DNA from: Lytechinus pictus
Lineage: Eukaryota; Echinodermata; Echinoidea; Temnopleuroida; Toxopneustidae
Reading direction: 5' to 3'
NCBI RefSeq assembly: GCF_037042905.1
Contig: NC_087259.1
Span: forward strand, 17,401,501-17,465,500
Length of the DNA: 64,000 nucleotides
Shown here: in pieces, positions 10,408-22,289 of the stretch
Layout: each line of letters begins with the position of its first letter
Numbering within the stretch: position 1 is the stretch's first letter
The notes under the pieces: generated by a model
Told to the model about the DNA's origin: nothing
Seen by the model: the letters and a program-made list of their open reading frames with translations, nothing else
Databases searched by the model: none
Translations under genes and position numbers: made by a program

Positions 10408-11150
10408 GGGGAGGTATTCTGAACATTGTCTTTTCTCCATATTTTATCTTTTCTCAGAGATATGACAAAATCGATATTCTGGTGGATGTCATAACTTTTG
10501 TCACAAAAATTGTCATAATTTTTTTCTCTTCTCTTTAGCGCGCACCAAAAATATACTGCCTTATATGCGTGTAATCCTTTTATACAAGCAAAAGATATGA
10601 CAAAGTTATGACAGGGGGGTAGCAGTCATAAATTTTGTCATATCTTCATGTACCAAATAACCCGATACCCTGCCAACTGAATGTCAAGCATATAATGATA
10701 TTAATTAGATTAGATTGTGGTATTAGTTTCACTCATCATCCATGACAATTTCCAAAATGATTTTTTCATGCTACAATTAGTTAGGCAATACATATTAATT
10801 CCTCCCCTTTTTCTCTGTTTTCCTTCTTTTTCTATTTCTATTCTAAATCCTTCATAGCTCCCTGTCTCTCTTTGTAATTAAGCGCATCAATATATGAGTA
10901 GTTGTGCGATGCCAGCAACTTTATTGGGGAAACGCCCTACCTGCCACGGGGCGTTCCTATTGGCTAAAAGGCTCTCACTGGGATCTAACGATGATTTCAA
11001 TTGGTTTGCTGCTGAAAAGATGGCCGGGAACTTAGAGAGATATGACAGGGAAAAGACAATATTCAGAATACCGATTTGTGACAATCATAGCAGTGTCACA
11101 TCTTGGAGAGAAATGACAAAAGTTATGACACCATTCCAGAATACCACCCC
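10408..11150. mobile_element. 743-bp TIR element downstream of ACBD6
   Basis: The ends are GGGGAGGTATTCTGAAC and ATTCCAGAATACCACCCC. Inside the ends are further matching inverted words (AGATATGACA, GTCATAACTTTTGTCA against TGACAAAAGTTATGAC). The frame at 10894-11196 has no recognisable domain and spans the element end, so it is not called a gene. Confidence 0.7.
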
Positions 11151-12173
11151 TGCTTTCATAGCAAATTTAAAATTGTGTTCAGATGAAAAAGAATGAGAAC
11201 ATATTAAAAACAATATGCTTTGTTTTGATTACTGTCCCAGGGAAATAGGTACCAAGGAGAAAACCACAAATCCCTGATAATTAAGTACTTGGCCTGTGAG
11301 AAAGTTGTTCCTGCCATTTGTCATATATTACTTGCCAAGTTGCCAATATGAAATTTGCACAGTCTGAGGGATCTCAATTTTAAAACAGCCACAACTTTCT
11401 TATTGTTTGATTTCTGTCAATTTTTCATCGTTCTGATGAAACTATCTTTCTCCGCTCTCGCACAACATTTCATGACCAAGGATTTTAGATAAATACCAGA
11501 AAAGGAGTTCGAACAGAATCCATTAAAATGTCCACCCAAGTGTTTGTATGTATATGAATTAAAAAAAATGTGCCAAATGGCTCTGGAAGAAAATGTGTAA
11601 TAGTCAAGAAACAAGCAAAATAAGAACAGAATTCCATAATATGTTGGGTATTTTGCCCAACTATATTAATTCACTTTCCCACATGTGCTTTCTTGTGTCA
11701 GTGATCATCAGAATTACCAGTTTTCAGCTAAGATTTAATGATTTCACATAGATGAGTTCATTTTAATGTACCAAACTAGATCTATAGTAATATGGTGGCA
11801 TTTAACTTTGATTTTAAAGACTTTCACATGAAATAATTGTTCCCTGCAACTACTTTCTTTTACCTTTAATCTGAATTGCTTCTTTTGTGTTATGGAGCCA
11901 GGGTGATGTTTCATAAAGCTGTTTGTAATGTTACCCACAAATTTACGAATGATGGAACATGTTCTAAGGGGCCAAGTCAGCTACATAGGGATATACCATT
12001 TAGCGCGGGAAAGGGCCACCAGTCGTGCCTAAAGCCATGCTTAAATTGTTGATGCCAAATGTAGCAATAAATAATTCAATCATTTTTATATGTTCTTGAT
12101 ATTCCAAACAGAGTTAAGAGTTACCTATACTTTACTAGATTGTGATAGACATATATAGAGTGAAGTATAACAC
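11151..12173. other. Gene-free stretch
   Basis: AT-rich sequence without paired ends, tandem units or plausible exons. A fragment resembling the TTTCATAAA TIR family occurs near 11909. Confidence 0.4.
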
Positions 12174-12570
12174 TAAAGCCCACTGCACACTGTGCGATTC
12201 GTTGCAGTCCGATTTTCATAGAAATCATAATAACAGTTGATATGAACATTCCACCCAATAAAATCTTTAAGAGATGAAAATAATGGTAGTACTGATATCA
12301 AAATTCAGTGTAGTTCGAACCTCCCTGTAGGGATAAAAGCAAATTCAATTTAAAATCGCAATGACATCATCAGCTGCGACTTCAAGCTGATTTGGACTTT
12401 ACTCGGACAAAAGGGAATGCTGCAAAGCAAAATTATTATTTCATTCCTACTAACATTATGCTAAACTTCAATTAAAGTAAATTTTTGTCTTGGAACTCTC
12501 ATATTTAATGCAAAATACAATTCATTAACAAATTGCATCGTACCAGATTGCATAGTGTGCGCTTGGCTTA
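12174..12570. mobile_element. TIR element, family with TAAAGCCCACTGCACAC ends
   Basis: TAAAGCCCACTGCACACTGT on the left faces ATAGTGTGCGCTTGGCTTA on the right. The same end words recur at 16784 and 17961, so it is a dispersed family. No coding capacity. Confidence 0.5.
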
Positions 12571-12604
12571 GGGCAAGGAATTTTGTGTGTTGAGTAGTTT
12601 TTAT

Positions 12605-13408
12605 TGTCTCGCCCACCAGAGGTGAAGGCGAGACTTTGGGATCCAAATGTCGTCCGTCCGTCACAAACCTAATGACACATAACTCGACAACCGTAAGTCG
12701 CTTTTCAACCAAACTTGGATGGTAGATGGACTTCGGGGACCTGCATGTTATGCTGCAGTCGGAGGTCACATGGTAAGGTCAAAGGTCATTTTCAGGTCAA
12801 CGTTAAAGTTTACATGCAAGACTCTTATGACACCTAACTCCGCAACCGTAAGTCACTTTTCAACCAAACTTGGATGGTACATGTAGATGGACTTGGGGGA
12901 CCTGCATGTTATGCTGCAGTCGGAGGTCACATGTTAAGGTCAAAGGTCATTTTCAGGTCAACGTTAAAGTTTACATGCAAGACTCTTCTGACACCTACAT
13001 GTAACTCCGCAACCTTAAGTCACTTTTCAACCAAACTTGGATGGTAGATCGACTTGGGGGACCTGCATGTTATGCTGCAGTCGGAGGTCACATGGTTAGG
13101 TCAAAGGTAATTTTCAATTCAATGTTAAAGTATACATGCAAGACTCTCTTATGACACCTAACTCCGCAACCGTAAGTAGATCACTTTTCAACAAAACTTG
13201 GATGGTAGATGTACTTACGTAACTTGCATGTTATGCTGCAGTTGGAGGTCACATGGTAAGGTCAAAGGTCATTTTCAGGTCAACATTAAAGTTTACGTGC
13301 AAGGCTCTTATTCCATCCCAGTCATTTTACAATGAAGTTTCGATACAATTCTGTTGCGTGCCCTCGCAAATCATGATATTTTTGGTTATATTCATCAGTG
13401 GGCGAGAC
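12605..13408. mobile_element. TIR element with four tandem units carrying AGGTCA sites
   Basis: GTCTCGCCCAC at 12605 and GTGGGCGAGAC at 13398-13408 form an inverted pair. Between them are four tandem units of about 160-175 bp, each with CTCCGCAACCGTAAGT-like, AACTTGGATGGTA, TTATGCTGCAG and AGGTCAAAGGTCA words. Three units keep a perfect AGGTCA-A-AGGTCA. The 120-codon frame at 13253 is a by-product of the repeat. Confidence 0.75.
12776..12788 (+). promoter_or_regulatory. DR1-type nuclear receptor half-site pair (in a repeat)
   Basis: AGGTCAAAGGTCA is two consensus half-sites in direct orientation with one spacer base. Perfect copies recur at 12937-12949 and 13259-13271, and a mutated one lies near 13098. 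DR1 is the preferred site class of RXR, HNF4 and COUP-TF type receptors. The match is seen; function is not shown. Confidence 0.5.
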
Positions 13409-13854
13409 ACAAAATCGCTTTTGCCTTGTATTTCTATGCAGCGGCGGATCCAGGACTTGGAACTACGGGGGCACGAAGAGCAAATTAAAAGAAAAAGTCC
13501 AGATGACAGTTTAAGATTTAGTTATATGGAACATGTACGTTTAGTGGGTGATTCTCAAGTTATGGAGGGGGGGATCAACCCCAAGTTCCCCAGCCTGGAT
13601 CCGCCACTGAAATGATTTTGGCAATGTAATTCAGGACATTCCATACCGGAATGCATTTTCAAAAATTAACTTGCATTTTTACGACCTTGTGGTTAATGAA
13701 AATGCCTCACCAGCGCTGGTATCAAAAGAGCCAAGCAAAAGTCTGCTAATGGCATTGGAAGGAAAGAGGGAAAAATTGTGAAAGTTGCTGGGTGTATTTC
13801 ATTGATGTGCTTACTATTTCTTTCTCTATTGTGTTCTGGGGACCGGTAATTCCA
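13409..13854. other. Gene-free stretch
   Basis: A fragment with GCGGCGGATCCAGGACTTGG and, inverted, CCTGGATCCGCCACTG at 13440-13608 looks like a further small TIR element. Nothing else was recognised. Confidence 0.45.
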
Positions 13855-14142
13855 GATGTTCAGGGAGAAATAAAACTTTTTTTCACTTGACAAGGAGAAA
13901 ATTAGAATATTTCATATAATAAAATACAAAAGAAATAGTGAGTGGGTGACCTCATCAGTCTGCCAATTTGCATACCGACCAGAATGTGCATATAACTGTT
14001 TGGTGAAATTAAGCGAAACTTTAAAATGTCATAACTTTCTTATTTAAACACCCGATTTTGATGAAATTTTCAGTGTTTTGCTCGTTGGATTTTTCTCCTT
14101 TTTTTCAAATCAACTTTTTGTTGGGGTGGACTTGTCCTTTAA
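13855..14142. mobile_element. Half copy of the foldback MITE family
   Basis: The right end, TTGGGGTGGACTTGTCCTTT, and the word GATGAAATTTTCAGTGTT match the right half of the foldback element at 36416-37010. The opposite end is missing. Confidence 0.65.
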
Positions 14143-14310
14143 CCTGTAGATGTACAGTGTCTCCTTAGTATAGAGTCCACTTTTGCAGTTTCTTGATTAT
14201 CCTAATTGCCTGCAGTCACTCATGGAATTCGATTTTGAAAAAGAAAAAAATGTGACCTGCCACCCCGAAACCAACAAGAGGTTGCCAATAAAATAATTGT
14301 CGTTTTCATT

Positions 14311-14622
14311 GGCCCGTATTCTGAAGTCGAGTTTAACTTAAACTCAGGTTTAAAGTTGCGGTTTAAGTATGGACAGCCAATTGTTACATAAATCACTAAC
14401 GGTAGAGACATCATATTTCAGCTCATTTGGCTCTCAAATCATTCATAATTGTCTAGGAAGTATATATAGATTATTGTCTTCACCATCGATGAATCAGGAA
14501 AGAGCACAGTAAACATAAGAAACGTACAACTTGATTAAAAAAATTAATACTTTTGGCTTCCCATACTTAAACCACAACTTTAAACCTGAGTCTAAGTTAA
14601 ACCTGACTTCAGAATACGGGCC
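14311..14622. mobile_element. 312-bp TIR element
   Basis: GGCCCGTATTCTGAAGTC and its inverse GACTTCAGAATACGGGCC are the ends. The inverted similarity continues about 60 bp inward (AACTTAAACTCAGGTTTAAA facing TTTAAACCTGAGTCTAAGTT, then the TAAGTATGG and CCATACTTA pair). No coding capacity. Confidence 0.85.
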
Positions 14623-15110
14623 AATAGTTTGAAAAAGGACTTCCAAAAATAAAGAGAAAACATTTGAAGTTCAGGGTTCATTCAAGCATGAGATGTGAAC
14701 ACTATGCAATCTCAGTGAAACTTCCAAGCACTTCACAAATTCTAGTGTCAAGGAAAGTCCTGTTTTTCGTTATCTTTTCAACTGTACAACTTGAAACTTT
14801 GACAGTACGAAGAAGAAGAATTACTCTTTCAGATACGCTATCGTTTAATTTTTGCTTTTTGAGGACCAAATTACTGTTTTTGCTATTTACAGAGAACCTT
14901 GGTATTGGGGTTGCTGGTCATAAATGCAGGTTCTGCTATTCCTGAATTAGCGTCACTGAAATAACTGATCAACTCACCATGCTCTCTATAATATGCAACA
15001 AAATGCAAATATGAGTAATTTCATTTGAAATTTTGCATTTTTCCTAAAATTTACTTTGACTTGTGTGTTTGAAAATTTTTGCCCAATCTCACAAAGCAGT
15101 CATCTGCACA
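14623..15110. other. Gene-free stretch
   Basis: The plus frame at 14664-14945 has no recognisable domain and no convincing splice context, and was not accepted as a gene. Confidence 0.4.
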
Positions 15111-15560
15111 TCCTGGTCAGTATATAAATGTGGGAACCAATGATGTCAACCACTCACTGTTTAGGAATCTAACAAAAGAAATGTAATTATAAAATATTTT
15201 AGTTTTCTCCTCAATAGTGTAAAATAAAATTTGTTTCATCCCTGTACATGGGAAAATGACATTGTTGAAATTTATTATGATTTGATGAAGGGTTTCCTTA
15301 TGGTCATAACTGAAAAAAAAATGATATTGTATAATTCCAGCAAGAAATGGTGAGCGAGTGGCATAATTAATAATCTCATTTTCTCTCATTTGCATACAAC
15401 TGTTTTGCAATTTTTTCAATATTTTGCAAAATTGTAAAATGTCATACCATGCTTTTTTTTTTTTTACTCCTGATTTCAATGAAGTCTTCTGCGGCATGCT
15501 TGTTTGATTTTTGTTTGTATTTTCATCGAAATGAAAATGCTTGGGTGGGCTTGACATTCA
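15111..15560. mobile_element. Diverged foldback MITE copy
   Basis: It contains the family words CATTTGCATACAACTGTTTTG, AAAATGTCATA and GATTTCAATGAAGTCTTC in the order of the right half of the 36.4-kb element, with a diverged right end. The 146-codon minus frame across it is a chance frame in repeat DNA. Confidence 0.5.
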
Positions 15561-16783
15561 GAAATGTCAGCTTACCATAAACCACAGCATTATAAATATA
15601 TCATCCTATGAATTATTGTCGAGTAATGATCAGATGCCATTTTAACAGCTAAAGCTTACAAATACATCACATCTGGAGAGGACATGTAGTATGTAGGTCG
15701 ACATACCGTATGACGTTTTTACTATTTTTTTTATCCCTGGAACCTGGTGAATTGGATTGGGGTATTAAGATGGGGATGTCGGTTTTTTTAAAAAACATTT
15801 TCATGGCTGACAATATCATGAGACAATTAAGCAATTGGATTCAGCACTATTTAAGTTCAAACTTTCCCACATTAGAGTCAAACCGATCTAAGCGGCCACC
15901 TGTCTATAGTGACCACCAAAATTGTCTACCCTTTGAAAGGAATGTGCGTTACAGAGCCTGACTATAAAGGTCACCCGTCTACAGTGGCCGCTGTTTTTTT
16001 AATTCCCTCGAGTGGCCTTAATGGGATAGGTATGACAATATTCTAGTCGAATTGTGCAGCCAGAATACCCCATAAAAAGTGAGAGCGAATTTTCCACCAC
16101 TTTGTTGTCTGCCATTGTGTTATCAATGACTGGTCTTAAAACATTCCTTGAACATTCTTTGGATAAATTATCCTATAATTACAATATGTGTGGAGAAACT
16201 AAAATGGTTTTTGATACGAGAGGGGCCTCTATTGCTACTTGGTAACATAATTCCTGCAGTATGAATGTCTTGAGTAGTGAATTAGTGTGTTACCTACCAT
16301 TCGAATGGGGTCTATTTTACAAGACTACAGTACACTGCTCAGAATATTGCATTGTGGGTAATTAATCTGGCCAGATATGAGTGGTTGAGGACTTGAGGTG
16401 GGCTATGAATTACGACTGCTGGATCGTATGTCCTTTAAGGGATACACTTAAAATTATACCATTCGCCTTACATTGGTGTCAGGTAAATAATGGTGATACA
16501 TTTTGCCCTTTTAAAGGAAATGGCACTTTTGCCCCTTGCTTCCTTTTGCAGATGGAAGCAACTCTAATTATGTTAGTTCTTGTTGTTATAAACAACCTTT
16601 CACTTCAGGTGAAATCTATTGTGTTTTTAAGAAGAGATCATAGAATGCAATTTAAACTGAATTAAACAATGGATATAAAACTGGAATGTATTTTTATTTG
16701 TCTTGTCTAATTAGTCCAATCTCATTTCAGAGAGCAAAAAGGGCATTTATCATTATGGGTATTCATGTTTCTTTTCTTTAACT
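15561..16783. other. Gene-free stretch with one small repeat
   Basis: At 15885-16000 the words AAGCGGCCACCTGTCTATAG and TCACCCGTCTACAGTGGCCG flank a short segment that looks like a small repeat. Plus frames at 15710, 16054 and 16381 have no recognisable domain. Confidence 0.4.
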
Positions 16784-17961
16784 TTAAAACCCACCGCACA
16801 CGTCATGATCTGACTGTAATGTAATTTTGAACAAATCAAATCTTGCATCAAATATTAAAGTTCCAAGAAATATTTCATGTTATTTGAAGTCGGCATGAAG
16901 TTAGGAATACTAAAATCAGCACTCTGCTTTGCTGCAAGCCTTGTGGTCAGAGGAAAGCCAAAAAATAAATTCAAGTCACAGCCGATGATATCATTAGGAT
17001 TTGGGAATTTGATATGCTATCATTTTTTTCAGAGGAGGCTAAAAAAAGACTGGAATTTCAATTAAGTATTCAAGGCTGTCAAGCCACAAACCAAACTTTG
17101 ATTTATTGGTTGGAATATTCATATCAAATGCTATCACAATTACCTTGCACATTGGAAATACTGCTTCCTTTGTTCATTTGTTTAAGAATAATTTAATAGC
17201 AACCTACATGTATGTTAAAAATTGTCACTCATTTTTTGGACACTCTATACCCACTGACTTTTATAGGCGTAATCCTTGCAAGAAATCTGCATAAACTATG
17301 ATTTCAACCTACAGATTAAAGCCCACCATCGTAAATTCAGGCTTATGGGTTATAAACTGTACATCACATTCAATTTAACTAGACCAAAAGACACTTATTC
17401 ACAAAATGTCAAACTTTTAAATGCAAAAAATCATTAAAATGAAATAAAACATGAAGAAAGCAAAAATAACCAATAAGAAATTTTGTACTTGAAATATAGA
17501 ATATTTAATATGTAACATTCTCTGCAATACATACATATAACATGTGAACAAAACCATCACCATATTACAATATTTCCTGTACATATAATCACAAAAACAA
17601 AAAAAATCTGAATATTAGATATTAAACCCCCAAAATGAGCTTTCTAATAGGTGCAGCATCTCACTTTAACAAAAATCATTCGTCCACAATTATACCCATC
17701 ATAAATTCTCCATAATTTGCAGCAGTGATTTCACACACATACTCTGAAGCAGCTAGGGATATACATACCATTAAAACATTACATTGAAGTGAGTTTGAAA
17801 ACTTGATTATAACTCCATAGGAAAAAAATATCTAGGGGAAGGGACGGGTATTCAAGCCACTAACCAGAACTTTGATTTATTGGTTGAAATATATATCAAA
17901 AGCTATCAAATTACCTTGAAAATGGGTTCGCAACTAATCGTGTAGTGTGGTCTGGGCTTTA
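16784..17961. mobile_element. Putative 1.2-kb TIR element of the 12174 family
   Basis: TAAAACCCACCGCACAC at 16784 faces GTGTAGTGTGGTCTGGGCTTTA ending at 17961. These match the ends of 12174-12570. A segment at about 17065-17290 is repeated at 17847-18120, across the right boundary, so the history is more complex than one insertion. Confidence 0.4.
17065..17290 (+). repeat. Direct duplication, copy A
   Basis: It shares AACTTTGATTTATTGGTTG, TGTTCATTTGTTTAA, ATACCCACTGACTTTT and GGCGTAATCC with 17847-18120. Copy B is interrupted by about 70-85 extra bases that contain a TIR-like end. Confidence 0.7.
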
Positions 17962-18120
17962 GATTCTTCTCAATCTTGATGTAGAAATAAGAAATACTGC
18001 TTTCTTTGTTCATTTGTTTAAAACTAATTTTATAGCAACCTACATGTCTCTTAAACACTCAATCATTTTTAGACACTTTATACCCACTGACTTTTCTAGG
18101 CGTAATCCGTGCAAGAAATC
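17847..18120 (+). repeat. Direct duplication, copy B (interrupted)
   Basis: This is the counterpart of 17065-17290. The extra block between ATTACCTTG and GAAATACTGC contains the TAGTGTGGTCTGGGCTTTA end word. Confidence 0.7.
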
Positions 18121-18152
18121 TCAACTTCTTTCTCTTCAACACAAATCTATGA

Positions 18153-18514
18153 GGCCGTTCTCATTACGCTTTCTAAAACTAGTTTACTGGGAACCGATTC
18201 ACGAAACCAGTTTGCTAGCGTTCCCACTTGATGATTTCAAAATCACTCTAGGTAAAGCGATCTTGTTGCTATGGAAACAGTTTCAGTGGGGCGACACGTT
18301 TCGCGTAAAATTGAAAACCGCAGCGCAGGGATTCTACACCTGTCGAGTAGCGCGCTCAAAATGTGCGGTTGTGTCCTCACGCTAAAACCAGTTTAACAAG
18401 GAAAAGCAATCTTGAAAACTACATCGCGAGGTGGTTTCCTGAACCGGTTTGGAAGTTCGCTTCGACCGTTCTCACTACACGTTAAACTAGTTTTAGGAAG
18501 GTAGTGAGAACGGT
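18153..18514. mobile_element. 362-bp TIR element
   Basis: GGCCGTTCTCATTACGCTTT with CTAAAACTAGTTTA inside it faces GTTAAACTAGTTTTAGGAAG and GTAGTGAGAACGG. The GC-rich interior gives a chance plus frame (18014-18385). Confidence 0.7.
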
Positions 18515-18622
18515 GTCTAAAATCTCAAGATCGGATAGTATTGAACTGATCCCAACTATGGTGCATCACAAATTTTTAAAGTGTTGTGCCAAAAGCCCAC
18601 TCTACTGAATGTAGCCTACTCC

Positions 18623-18627
<5 letters not shown>

Positions 18628-18655
<28 letters not shown>

Positions 18656-19085
18656 CTACATAGCATAGATGTATGATACGTACATGCCGCATTCGAGACC
18701 CCCATTTTCAGCCTAAATTTCCGTTCCAGGGCATCACCAATTTAGAAAGTCATAGAAATTCCTAAATTAACCCCCGTTCCGGAGTCCCTCAATTTTGTGG
18801 TTTCTCGTTCCAGTGCGCGCCCATCATGAACTGCTCAGCCGGTCGGGACGGCGAGCTTGATCGAAGAGGAGTCGTACGACTTCCAGACACCCCCATTTTT
18901 TATGTGGTCAATTTGTTCTAGAGCAATGCATTTTTAGCAATTATTGATTGGCAAGGGCCGTTCCGGAGACCCCCATTATAAAGACCAATATTTCATAGTT
19001 CCAGAGCCCTCTATTTTCAACTTTGGTTCAGCACATAGGTATCATGTTATAATTAGAATAGCCCCCCCCCCCCCCCCCCCCCCCC
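18628..19085. mobile_element. Element flanked by a G28 run and a C24 run
   Basis: A run of 28 G (18628-18655) opens and a run of 24 C (19062-19085) closes this segment, so the ends are inverted homopolymers. The interior repeatedly has GAGACCCCCATTTTC-like words separated by about 100-150 bp. Similar G...C-bounded segments lie at 21033, 54675 and 59727. The long runs may be mis-sized by sequencing. Confidence 0.6.
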
Positions 19086-19679
19086 GGCTGCATACCTCCT
19101 CTCTTCCACCAATGCAAGTCGGTCCACCCTTAGCATTGTTTCTTGGGAGACTCCCATCTGTGATACAGATTACAGTAAACAAGTACATAATGGTTTGTGC
19201 ATTGTTGCACTTTGAACCAAAGGTGTTGTGTGATGCCATGGATCCATGGTGATACAGATCAAAAGGTTGAGCAGATGTCACAATTAATTACCAATTCAAA
19301 ACATGATGAGGGCAGTACTGGCTCTTTCATTAGAGTTTGCTCTGTACATGAAGCAGATGGGACGAGCTACAAGCTGAACTTGAGACACAATGAAAAAAAA
19401 TAAAAGGACCAAAGGGAATGTCACACCTGGTGGGCATTTCATAAAGCTGTTTGTAAGTTGTGAGCAACTTTATGATGCCTGGTGATCCTTTCTTGTGGTA
19501 AATTATACACACCAGATTTTCATCGGTGTTGATTTCACCGGTTGTTTGTAAGGTCGCTTTAATCATGAAACACCCCCAGCAGAACCTCCTAGCTAGCATA
19601 TGCTGCTTTACATGACAAACATTATCATTTTAATCATATTTATTGATTAAAAAAAAAAAACCAGGAGAACCTAGCTAAC

Positions 19680-20140
19680 ATATGCTGCTTTCCCGGGAGG
19701 GGGGGGGGGAGTCAAATGTATTGCTGTACACACACATGACCAAGGCATTTCCAAACACCCCCTAAACGAGTTTTTCTCTGTGCATGTGCAAAAAAAAAAC
19801 CCTAAACAAGTTTTTCGCAGGCTTTATTTACACATTTTGGCCCCTAAACAAGTTGTCGCCAAAATATGACCTCGGGGGAAAAAGCTTGGGAAAAAAAATA
19901 CCCTAAACACGTTTGGCTAGTCTTTAAAAAAAAGCTTTGGGGAAAAAAAACATACCCTAAATACGTTTGACCCCACGAATGACCATTGACCAGTCTTTCA
20001 AAATCACCCTTTTTCTTGAAAAATTTGTGTTTTTGATACCCGTAACGAGTCCACGCGCGGACCGCGTCCAAAAATGAAAAAAACACCCCTTTAAACGCGT
20101 TTTTTGGTCACGCATGTGTACACCAATATCTTTGACTGCC
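19680..20140 (+). repeat. Imperfect tandem array with CCCTAAACAAGTTTTT words
   Basis: After a G-run at about 19698, the phrase CCTAAAC(A/G)(A/C)GTTT occurs at least five times at irregular spacing of about 40-60 bp. The related inverted word ACTTGTTAAGGGGT appears at 21430-21560. The minus frames here are repeat artefacts. Confidence 0.5.
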
Positions 20141-20247
20141 TGGGGCTGCTTTACATATATGACAAACATCATTCTCTTAACACAGAGTGATTTCTTCAGT
20201 ATACCAACAAATTTAATCTTTGACATCAAGAATTTTATTTCCTGATA

Positions 20248-20404
20248 CAGGGGCCACAGAAGCGGGGGGGCTTCAGCCCCCCCACTTTTTTCAAAAACCG
20301 TGTACAAAAACGTAAAAATTACCATATGATTGTGATTTTTTGCATGGTCAGCCCCCCACTTTTGGCTCAGCCCCCCCACTTTGAAAACCGTTCCGCGGCC
20401 CCTG
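20248..20404. mobile_element. Small hAT-like element
   Basis: CAGGGGCC at 20248 and GGCCCCTG ending at 20404 are the ends, with TGATA directly repeated on both sides. The interior has CAGCCCCCCCACTTT words and the phrase TTTTTTGCATGGTCAGCCC, shared with 49236-49453; a looser relative is at 28350-28490. Confidence 0.6.
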
Positions 20405-21032
20405 TGATATACAGAATGATCAAATCTTGATCAAGAAATAGGTTCAGGCCTATAATGGTAATATAGCTTGCCATATGTTGGTATACACAGGCTAAAAAGT
20501 CTAACTCTAAGCCTGACGGTCCCATTAGTCGTGAGACAACACTCTCCGAAATGGACCACTCTACTCTGATATAGATGTTCCTTAAACCGTTCATGCATTC
20601 ACCACTACCTATGACTCGAAACAGTTAAATGGCAACAATACACCTAGAGCAGGCTAAAATAAATAAATTCAGTGTACCAAATTACAAAATCTGAGGTCTT
20701 TGTTGTTGAAGAACAAAATGAGGTTAGGTTTCTTTCACAGATTAATTTACACCGGTTCCATAACTCAAAACATGCCTTTTGCTCCTTGCTATTCAATTAA
20801 TTCATAGTTATTTCACTTTTTATAAATCATATTACCCATGTCTTCTTTCATTTGCAAGAACATTTCATGAACTTCATGATATCTCTCATTTCCATTTTAA
20901 TAGTTAATAAAATAATTTTATAGAATTTTCTTATATTTCTCAAACATTTTCTCTGTACAATTATTCAAAACTTTACAATATCTTTCAGATGTTTATTCAA
21001 ATCAGAGTACTATTATGGCATGCCTAATGTTC
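20405..21032. other. Gene-free stretch
   Basis: AT-rich; no paired ends or coding signal seen. Confidence 0.4.
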
Positions 21033-21616
21033 GGTGGGGGGGGGGGGGCACTTCCATTGACGAGTGGATGCCACTGTGTGGCCAAAGAAACACGTAAAAA
21101 TTATCTTTTTTTCAAGATAGGGCACGTTACGTACGTAACGTAATAAGGGTGTCAAAAACGCTATAAAATAATGGGGAAAAAAATGGTATGTATTTCGCTA
21201 GGAAAGCTATGTGTTTACGGTCCAATTTGCGAGAGTATAAAAAGACTAAAATACGTTATAAAGGATGTACTTTTTGCACAAACATGCTTTAATAGGGTCC
21301 TGTGGGAGATGGGGCGATCCCAGGAAACTTACTCATTTTAGTCGTTTGTTTGCTTCCCTGATGTAATTGTAACTCAAATGTGCATACACATACTGGAAAA
21401 AGGATTGCTGCTAATGCGGGGGCTGTCGCTGTACTTGTTAGGGGGTCAAAGTAAGTCAAGGGTTATGTTTCCAATACTTGTTAAGGGTAGGGTTTCACAC
21501 GCCAATACTTGTTAAGGGGTGCATTTTCAGAACATGGAAAATACTTGTTTAGGCCGGGTGCTTTTCGAAACCCCATGTTCACACATGGTATCCACTCATC
21601 AATGGAAGTGCCCACC
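21033..21616. mobile_element. G-run TIR element with CACTTCCATTGA ends
   Basis: GGTGGGGG...GCACTTCCATTGA on the left faces TCAATGGAAGTGCCCACC on the right, with GAGTGGAT and ATCCACTC continuing the pairing inside. It contains the palindrome at 21124-21141 and several ACTTGTTAGGGG-type words. No transposase frame. Confidence 0.75.
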
Positions 21617-21924
21617 TTCGCCATGTGCATAATATACCATTGACATATACGTTACATGACAGTGTCAAAGGATAGAGTAGGCAATTCCATCTAGATCACA
21701 CGATGTAGATATTTCATAAAAATAGAATGATGAGCATAGTTTCGGAATAAATGTACCTATTGCGAAGTGCAACCGAATACTGGAGAACATATACACGACA
21801 TTGTACAGACCTGTGCATGATCTCTTTAGTTTTGAATGAACACCAAAGGCAGAACTGTGAATATGTACCCTCTTAATTCTCTCTCTCTCTGTCTCCTATC
21901 CCCCCAACACCCCACCATCCTTCA

Positions 21925-22125
21925 CAGCTACTCAGGGGTGTGAGTGGTCACAAATAAAAAGATCTGAAAAAAGCTGAAACTTGTAGAAAAAGTCTGAAAT
22001 AGAAAGAGCTCCCATACTTTTTGTACAGAGGAAAGCCAAAAATAAGCTGAAATTAAGCTGAAAATCAAAACGAAAAAAATCTGAAATCAGATAAAAATCT
22101 GAACTCTCACACCCCTGCAGCTACT
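21925..22125. mobile_element. 185-bp hAT MITE, copy 1, with 8-bp target duplication
   Basis: The element at 21933-22117 begins CAGGGGTGTGAGTGG and ends CTCACACCCCTG. It is flanked by the perfect 8-bp duplication CAGCTACT (21925-21932 and 22118-22125), diagnostic of hAT-type transposition. It is nearly identical to 27849-28032. The interior is A-rich (words such as AGCTGAAATTAAGCTGAAAA). Confidence 0.93.
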
Positions 22126-22289
22126 ACATGTACATTACAACCTATTTGTTCAATTAATTGCATCTGAATTATTAATTGAATTATTATTGTTATTATTATC
22201 ATCATTTATATCATATATTATCATTCTTATTACTATTATTATCATTGACATCATTATTTTCATTTTCATCACTCATATTATACGCTAGA

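Noticed and set aside
13253-13615. 120-codon plus-strand gene
   Set aside because: It starts inside a tandem repeat unit and crosses the element end; no domain.
15117-15557. 146-codon minus-strand gene
   Set aside because: It lies in a diverged foldback MITE copy and has AT-driven Lys/Asn/Ile composition.
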